DNA from: Pseudoxanthomonas mexicana | GTDB taxonomy: Bacteria > Pseudomonadota > Gammaproteobacteria > Xanthomonadales > Xanthomonadaceae | Direction: 5' to 3' | Assembly: GCF_001556105.1 (NCBI RefSeq) | Contig: NZ_LSIF01000076.1 | Location: 1-7,971, forward strand | DNA: 7,971 nucleotides | Part shown: piece by piece, positions 5,847 through 7,971 of the stretch | How positions within the stretch are numbered: the stretch's first letter is position 1 | Layout of the letters: every line of letters begins with the position of its first letter | The notes under the pieces: generated by a model | Databases searched by the model: none | Told to the model about the DNA's origin: nothing | Seen by the model: the letters and a program-made list of their open reading frames with translations, nothing else | Translations under genes and position numbers: made by a program

Positions 5847-6335
5847 CTAGAACGGAACAGTCGCCTTCGCGTAATAGTCGAGAATCGACTTGTTGGATAT
5901 GGTCATGCCCGGATTCACTTGACCCGCGTGATTCCACACATCATGCCAAGGACCGCCTTCGACATGACTCAACTCGACCAAGGTCCCAGGGCGAAGCCGA
6001 CCATAGAAAGAGATGACGCGATCGAGTAGCAATCTGGTCGGCTCATCCAGATCGTAGGAAACGACTGCTTTCTCGCCCGTCTCCGGATTCAACTTTTGGG
6101 CGCGCGTGGAGATCGGACTCTTCTCGTTCTCTTTGAAATCGCGGTACAGATACTGAAGTACTGGACCGTACTGCCAAGCCTCGAACTGATGCTTGACCAG
6201 AGGCGAGCCAAGCTCAACCAACGACCAGGCGTGACAGAAGAACACCAGCTTCTGTAGCGAAAGCTGCGTCACTTCCCTTCCCTGCGCCTCCGAGACGTCA
6301 AGGATGTAGTTCGCAATGGCGCGGCCGTCATGCAT
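5847..6335 (-). CDS. Panacea / SocA-like (DUF4065) antitoxin-domain protein
   Basis: This 162-residue protein matches the SocA/Panacea domain (DUF4065) along its whole length. Panacea proteins act as antitoxins for many unrelated toxins, and SocA is a proteolytic adaptor for the toxin SocB in Caulobacter. Hallmarks seen are LQKLVFFCHAWSL (27-39), FEAWQYGPV (51-59), a middle LYRDFKE helix, LSHVEGGPW (122-130), and the closing ISNKSILDYY (146-155). The ATG at 6335 lies 3 bases after the nrdJb stop codon. There is no convincing Shine-Dalgarno, which fits translational re-initiation by ribosomes finishing nrdJb, although a cryptic site cannot be excluded. The 238-residue protein 18 bases downstream is the natural candidate partner. 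Family assignment is strong; antitoxin activity is inferred. Confidence 0.85.
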   Translation of the reverse strand: MHDGRAIANYILDVSEAQGREVTQLSLQKLVFFCHAWSLVELGSPLVKHQFEAWQYGPVLQYLYRDFKENEKSPISTRAQKLNPETGEKAVVSYDLDEPTRLLLDRVISFYGRLRPGTLVELSHVEGGPWHDVWNHAGQVNPGMTISNKSILDYYAKATVPF

Positions 6336-6338
6336 TGC

Positions 6339-7139
6339 TTAGCCGCACTTCGAATAACCACAGTTCAAACACGTCGCGCACCCGTCCATGATGACGAGGG
6401 CCTTGGTGCTGCACTTGTGGCAGAGGGTCGCGGAGGGCGGGAAGCTGGCGCCATCGCCGGTCACGGCGATGTCCTCGGCGGCGCCCTGGGCGGGCGCGGC
6501 CGGTGCAACGGTCACGGTTTCGACTACGTCAGAGTTTTTTTTTGCGCGGTCTTCGTACTGCTTGCGCTTCTCGGCCAGGATGGCGCGCTGGTGCGCGCTC
6601 ATTTCCGGGTCGTGGATCAGGCCGATCGACTTCATGTGCTCTTCCACGATGGCGCCCAACTCCGCCACCAGCGACGGCATGTACACGCCACCGGCCTTGA
6701 AGTAACCACCACGCGGATCGAACACCGCCTTCATCTCGTCCACCAGGAACGTCACGTCGCCGCCCTTGCGGAACACCGCCGACATGATGCGCGTCAGCGC
6801 CACGATCCACTGGAAATGCTCCATGGACTTGCTGTTGACGAAGATCTCGAACGGACGGCGCAGCTCGTGCTCCGTGCCCGCGTTCAACACGATGTCGTTG
6901 ATGGTCACGTACATGGCGTGCTCCACCAGCGGCGACTTGATCTTGTAGGTGCTGCCGATCAGGACTTCCGGGCGCTCGATGCGCTCGTGCATCTGGATGA
7001 TGTTGTCCTGCGGGGTTTCCTTTTCCACCGTCTCGCGCGGCACCGACGCCACCGGGATCAGCGCCGCGGCTTCGCGCGCCTTGTCCTCGGGGGTGAGCAC
7101 GCTGTAGCCCTTGATTTTCTTGTCGATCTTGACGGCCAT
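6339..7139 (-). CDS. nrdJb: Adenosylcobalamin-dependent ribonucleotide reductase, TSCPD / C-terminal subunit
   Basis: This 266-residue protein corresponds to the C-terminal part of B12-dependent (class II) ribonucleotide reductase, encoded separately as NrdJb in Pseudomonas and xanthomonads. The enzyme converts ribonucleotides to deoxyribonucleotides in the cytoplasm. The TSCPD-type domain spans about residues 65-172, with IKSPLVEHAMYVTINDIVL, FEIFVNSKSMEHFQWIVALT and FDPRGGYFKAGGVYMPSLV as diagnostic stretches. A Pro/Ala-rich linker (about 200-235) leads to a cysteine-rich tail with Cys at 240, 243, 254, 257, 260 and 265, which in this class helps re-reduce the active site or binds metal. 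The ATG at 7139 has AGGA about 10 bases upstream. The NrdJa partner is not present and should lie beyond the right edge. Codons 199-202 contain nine consecutive A. The gene is complete although an island adjoins its stop codon. Confidence 0.88.
   Translation of the reverse strand: MAVKIDKKIKGYSVLTPEDKAREAAALIPVASVPRETVEKETPQDNIIQMHERIERPEVLIGSTYKIKSPLVEHAMYVTINDIVLNAGTEHELRRPFEIFVNSKSMEHFQWIVALTRIMSAVFRKGGDVTFLVDEMKAVFDPRGGYFKAGGVYMPSLVAELGAIVEEHMKSIGLIHDPEMSAHQRAILAEKRKQYEDRAKKNSDVVETVTVAPAAPAQGAAEDIAVTGDGASFPPSATLCHKCSTKALVIMDGCATCLNCGYSKCG
6535..6543 (-). other. Nine-A homopolymer in nrdJb (possible slippage site)
   Basis: The coding strand reads GCA followed by an unbroken run giving Ala-Lys-Lys-Asn, nine A in all, in an otherwise GC-rich gene where Lys is mostly AAG. 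Gaining one A gives Lys-Lys-Lys-Leu then TGA; losing one gives Lys-Lys-Thr-Leu-Thr then TAG. Either slip would remove the Cys-rich tail. Nine-A runs are known transcriptional or ribosomal slippage sites in other genes such as dnaX of Thermus. Use of the site here is inference. Confidence 0.45.
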
Positions 7140-7215
7140 GACGGTGGAATCCTGTTCGTATGCTTGGTGTTATGGATGACGGGTCGGAAGCGCCAGGAGC
7201 GGCCCCCTCCCCTAA

Positions 7216-7241
7216 CCCCTCCCCCGCGAGCGGGGGAGGGG
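7216..7241. repeat. GC-rich hairpin between the histone-like gene and nrdJb
   Basis: Perfect 12-base arms (7216-7227 and 7230-7241, reading CCCCTCCCCCGC and its complement) flank GA. It sits 10 bases past the stop codon of the histone-like gene. No T-tract follows on the minus strand, so it is not a classical intrinsic terminator, though it may pause polymerase or protect the 3' end. Similar CCCTCCCCCGCGAGCGGGGGAGGG strings are scattered between genes in this bacterial family, so it may be a repeat-family member. Confidence 0.6.
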
Positions 7242-7251
7242 GCGGAGCACG

Positions 7252-7842
7252 TTACTTACGGGCCGCTTTTTTGGTGGCTTTCTTCGCGGCTTTCTTCGGG
7301 GCTGCCTTGCGGACGGCCTTCTTGGCCGCTTTCTTCGGAGCGGCCTTCTTCGCCGCCTTCTTCACGGGCGCCTTGCGGGCGACCTTCTTCACTGCCTTCT
7401 TGACCGCCTTCTTCGCCGTCGCCTTCTTGGCGGCGGCCTTCTTGACGACCTTCTTCACCGCCTTCTTGGCGGCCGTCTTCTTGGTGGCCTTTTTCGCAGC
7501 CTTCTTCGCCGTCTTCTTGGCGGGCTTCTTGCCGGTCACCTTCTTCTGCAGGCTGGCGGCTTCGGCCTTGGCGGCGCTGCTGGCGGCAGCCAGCTTCTTC
7601 TTGGCCTTGGCGACGGTCTTCTTCACCGCCTTGGCGGCCTTGTCGGTGCGCTTGGCCACGGCCTTCTTCGCCTTGGCGATGTCGGCGGTCACCGTCTTCT
7701 TCGCTTTCTTGGCGGCCTTCTTGGCCTTGGCGACGGTTTCGCTGGCGGTGGCCGCGACGGCCCCACCAATTTCAGCCGCCTTTTCTTTCACGCTCTCGGC
7801 GGCGCCGGAAAGCGTCGCGGTGACACCATTACCGTTGCTCAT
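7252..7842 (-). CDS. Histone H1-like Lys/Ala-repeat nucleoid protein
   Basis: This 196-residue protein is almost wholly low-complexity. Residues 1-38 form a less charged, amphipathic helical start (SGAAESVKEKAAEIGGAV). From about 40 to the end it is a chain of KKAAKK, KKAVKK, APKKAAKK and similar units, as in eukaryotic H1 tails and the Pseudomonas AlgP-type proteins. Such proteins bind and compact DNA without sequence preference. The ATG at 7842 is preceded by AGGAGG at a spacing of 5, whereas the in-frame extension to 7956 lacks one. It lies upstream of nrdJb with 112 bases between, including a hairpin. Repeat number in such genes varies readily by slippage. Family type is clear from composition; its actual target and role are inferred. 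Confidence 0.85.
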   Translation of the reverse strand: MSNGNGVTATLSGAAESVKEKAAEIGGAVAATASETVAKAKKAAKKAKKTVTADIAKAKKAVAKRTDKAAKAVKKTVAKAKKKLAAASSAAKAEAASLQKKVTGKKPAKKTAKKAAKKATKKTAAKKAVKKVVKKAAAKKATAKKAVKKAVKKVARKAPVKKAAKKAAPKKAAKKAVRKAAPKKAAKKATKKAARK

Positions 7843-7847
7843 GTTGC

Positions 7848-7853
7848 CCTCCT
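7848..7853 (-). promoter_or_regulatory. Consensus Shine-Dalgarno of the histone-like gene
   Basis: AGGAGG on the minus strand, 5 bases ahead of the ATG at 7842. It fixes the start and suggests efficient translation, as expected for an abundant nucleoid protein. Confidence 0.75.
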
Positions 7854-7881
7854 GTGGGCGAGGTTGGTTGACGCTGCCGAT

Positions 7882-7887
7882 GCTATA
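7882..7887 (-). promoter_or_regulatory. Possible -10 element upstream of the histone-like gene
   Basis: On the minus strand this reads TATAGC, about 40 bases before the ATG, in otherwise GC-rich DNA. No good -35 box lies at the usual distance, so the call is weak. Confidence 0.3.
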
Positions 7888-7971
7888 CCCGATGGCGCGG
7901 GGTGGAACGGTGAAGCGGATGAATCGGTGGTTCAAGTTGCGGGAAGCAGAAGCCACTCGCTGCGCTCGCTG

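Larger units (their letters stand above)
2272..6335 (-). other. Putative defence / toxin-antitoxin island, five genes
   Basis: From 2272 to 6335 base composition is visibly richer in A and T than on either side, with A or T runs of eight that are absent from the flanks apart from one nine-base run in nrdJb. All five genes point the same way. Four of them match families known from phage defence or toxin-antitoxin modules: Panacea/SocA, SIR2, DarT and NADAR. The right edge is sharp, 3 bases after a complete nrdJb. On the left, the gap to the membrane-protein gene contains CTCAATCTGACCCC, a string often seen near transposase relics. I see no integrase, transposase gene or tRNA. Horizontal origin is inferred from composition and content. 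Confidence 0.6.

Noticed and set aside
2220..6339. ATTGCT at both edges of the island (2220-2225 and 6334-6339) as a target-site or att duplication
   Set aside because: Only six bases agree and the match does not extend; this is expected by chance, and no integrase or transposase is present.
7216..7241. Intrinsic terminator for the histone-like gene
   Set aside because: The stem is strong but no T-tract follows on the transcribed strand; kept only as a hairpin/repeat.
6330..7403. 357-codon plus-strand open frame over nrdJb and the histone-like gene
   Set aside because: His/Arg/Asp-rich composition typical of the reverse complement of a GC-rich gene; it ends in Ser/Pro-rich repeats that mirror the Lys/Ala repeats.
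1..7971. CRISPR array, tRNA or rRNA genes
   Set aside because: I saw no regularly spaced direct repeats and no cloverleaf or rRNA-like sequence; the short repeats present are REP-type palindromes.

Overview
The window looks like chromosomal DNA of a high-GC gammaproteobacterium of the Xanthomonadaceae (Lysobacter / Luteimonas / Stenotrophomonas / Xanthomonas group). This rests on GC-rich flanks, a split B12-dependent ribonucleotide reductase gene, an Ala/Lys-rich histone H1-like protein, and short palindromic repeats of the GTAGGG(C/T)GGGC type common in that family. I cannot name a genus. Every gene I accept is on the minus strand, so transcription runs from the right end to the left.

Left part (1-2271): ordinary host-like DNA with four small genes. 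They encode an uncharacterised helical protein (281-619), a barstar-family RNase inhibitor-like protein (750-1166), a small secreted protein (1268-1648) and a two-helix membrane protein (1795-2184). A palindromic repeat lies at or just past the stop codon of three of them. Positions 1-280 hold no convincing gene, only a strong 27-bp palindrome and part of a repeat.

Middle part (2272-6335): a visibly AT-richer block of five genes that I read as an anti-phage / toxin-antitoxin island. In transcription order they are: a Panacea/SocA-like (DUF4065) protein; an unrecognised 238-residue protein, possibly its partner; a SIR2-domain protein with complete NAD-binding motifs and an unassigned C-terminal region; a DarT-type ADP-ribosyltransferase; and a NADAR-family antitoxin. 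The last two form a tight pair one base apart, matching the DarT1::NADAR arrangement in which the toxin ADP-ribosylates DNA and NADAR removes the mark. Three of the five proteins therefore belong to NAD+/ADP-ribose-handling families. The first island gene starts only 3 nt after the stop codon of the ribonucleotide reductase gene, so the block sits flush against a housekeeping gene and may be partly read from its promoter.

Right part (6339-7971): host genes again. nrdJb encodes the TSCPD/C-terminal subunit of adenosylcobalamin-dependent ribonucleotide reductase and carries a nine-A run just before its cysteine-rich tail. Upstream of it are a GC-rich hairpin and a histone H1-like lysine/alanine-repeat protein with a near-perfect Shine-Dalgarno. 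The partner nrdJa is not in the window and would be expected further to the right.
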